A DNA stretch of 6,514 bases, taken from the NCBI GenBank assembly GCA_948472605.1, contig CAOKUH010000083.1, forward strand, positions 1-6,514, given 5' to 3'. The notes beneath the pieces are model-generated. The model was not told where the DNA came from and did not search any database. It saw only the letters and a program-made list of their open reading frames with translations. A program made the position numbers and the translations under genes. Numbering within the stretch: position 1 is the first letter of the stretch; every line of letters starts with the position of its first letter. Origin of the DNA: an uncultured Mycoplasmatota bacterium (GTDB lineage Bacteria; Bacillota_I; Bacilli_A; RF39; UBA660). Below are positions 6,275-6,514 of this stretch, piece after piece.

Positions 6275-6466
6275 TTATTCTTCATTAATAACTTTCGTAA
6301 TAGTATAATTTTTAAAATCCAAACTATTAATAAACTTAACAAAATCACTATAATTAAGTTTATTTAATTCAGAAGCTTTATCAATATCAGGATAATCATA
6401 ACTATCATAATTTTCTTTAAAATCTCTTGAAATTCCGAATGGAGTAATATCATTACATAACGGAAC
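6275..6466 (-). pseudogene. C-terminal remnant of an unidentified protein (no start codon)
   Basis: An open frame of 63 codons ends at TAA (6275-6277) and is bounded upstream by an in-frame TAA (6467-6469). It contains no ATG and no ribosome site, yet the peptide looks like real protein: acidic and aromatic DFKENYDSYDYPDIDKASEL, then LNYSDFVKFINSLDFKNYTI and a charged end. It reads like the tail of a larger domain. An M16 (insulinase-like) peptidase C-terminus is one possibility, based only on the 'helix, then x-LDFxNYTITK strand' feel; I cannot confirm it. The missing 5' part implies disruption near 6466. A sequencing frameshift there is an alternative explanation, because the window ends 48 bases further on. 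Confidence 0.45.
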
Positions 6467-6498
6467 TTAAACACTTTTGAAACTCAAAAATCTCACAA

Positions 6499-6514
6499 AC
6501 CATTATAAAATGGT
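6499..6514. repeat. Inverted repeat at the right edge, possibly part of a longer hairpin
   Basis: ACCATT (6499-6504), loop ATAA, then AATGGT (6509-6514) form a perfect 6-bp stem that ends exactly at the last base of the window, so the full stem may extend beyond it. It lies outside the headless remnant. It could be a terminator stem, an insertion-sequence end or chance. Confidence 0.4.

Overview
The window is AT-rich DNA from a low-GC Gram-positive bacterium, probably a gut Bacilli/Erysipelotrichia-type Firmicute or relative; this placement is inferred from composition and protein style only. Every gene I accept lies on the minus strand. TGA is a stop codon in three genes and Trp is TGG, so the standard bacterial code applies, which argues against a code-4 Mollicute.

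Reading in the direction of transcription (right to left): the right edge holds a 6-bp inverted repeat and a headless C-terminal gene remnant (6275-6466). Next is a DUF362-family protein lacking the usual ferredoxin insert (5327-6211), then a complete tRNA-Arg(CCU) with encoded CCA (5208-5283), closed by a strong bidirectional terminator. The next gene begins at an extended -10 promoter right beside that terminator: a 483-residue protein with three zinc-ribbon repeats, a Vsr/PD-(D/E)XK-like nuclease core and two more zinc ribbons (3668-5119). A second promoter drives a compact three-gene operon: a DUF4026/DUF2314 protein (2250-3536), an OmpR-type response regulator (1610-2272, overlapping by 23 bp) and a sensor histidine kinase (405-1613, overlapping by 4 bp), ended by a weak terminator. 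The left edge has a well-promoted small SipW-class secreted protein (25-303) that seems to have lost its C-terminal part.

The two-component pair and the DUF4026 protein must be co-expressed. The kinase resembles the VncS-like group, whose operons often carry an ABC transporter, but none is visible here and DUF4026 holds the upstream slot. The zinc-ribbon nuclease is a solitary gene next to a tRNA and could be a defence or mobile-DNA nuclease. Both window edges show broken genes, consistent with past rearrangement. I see no CRISPR array, transposase, integrase or rRNA.
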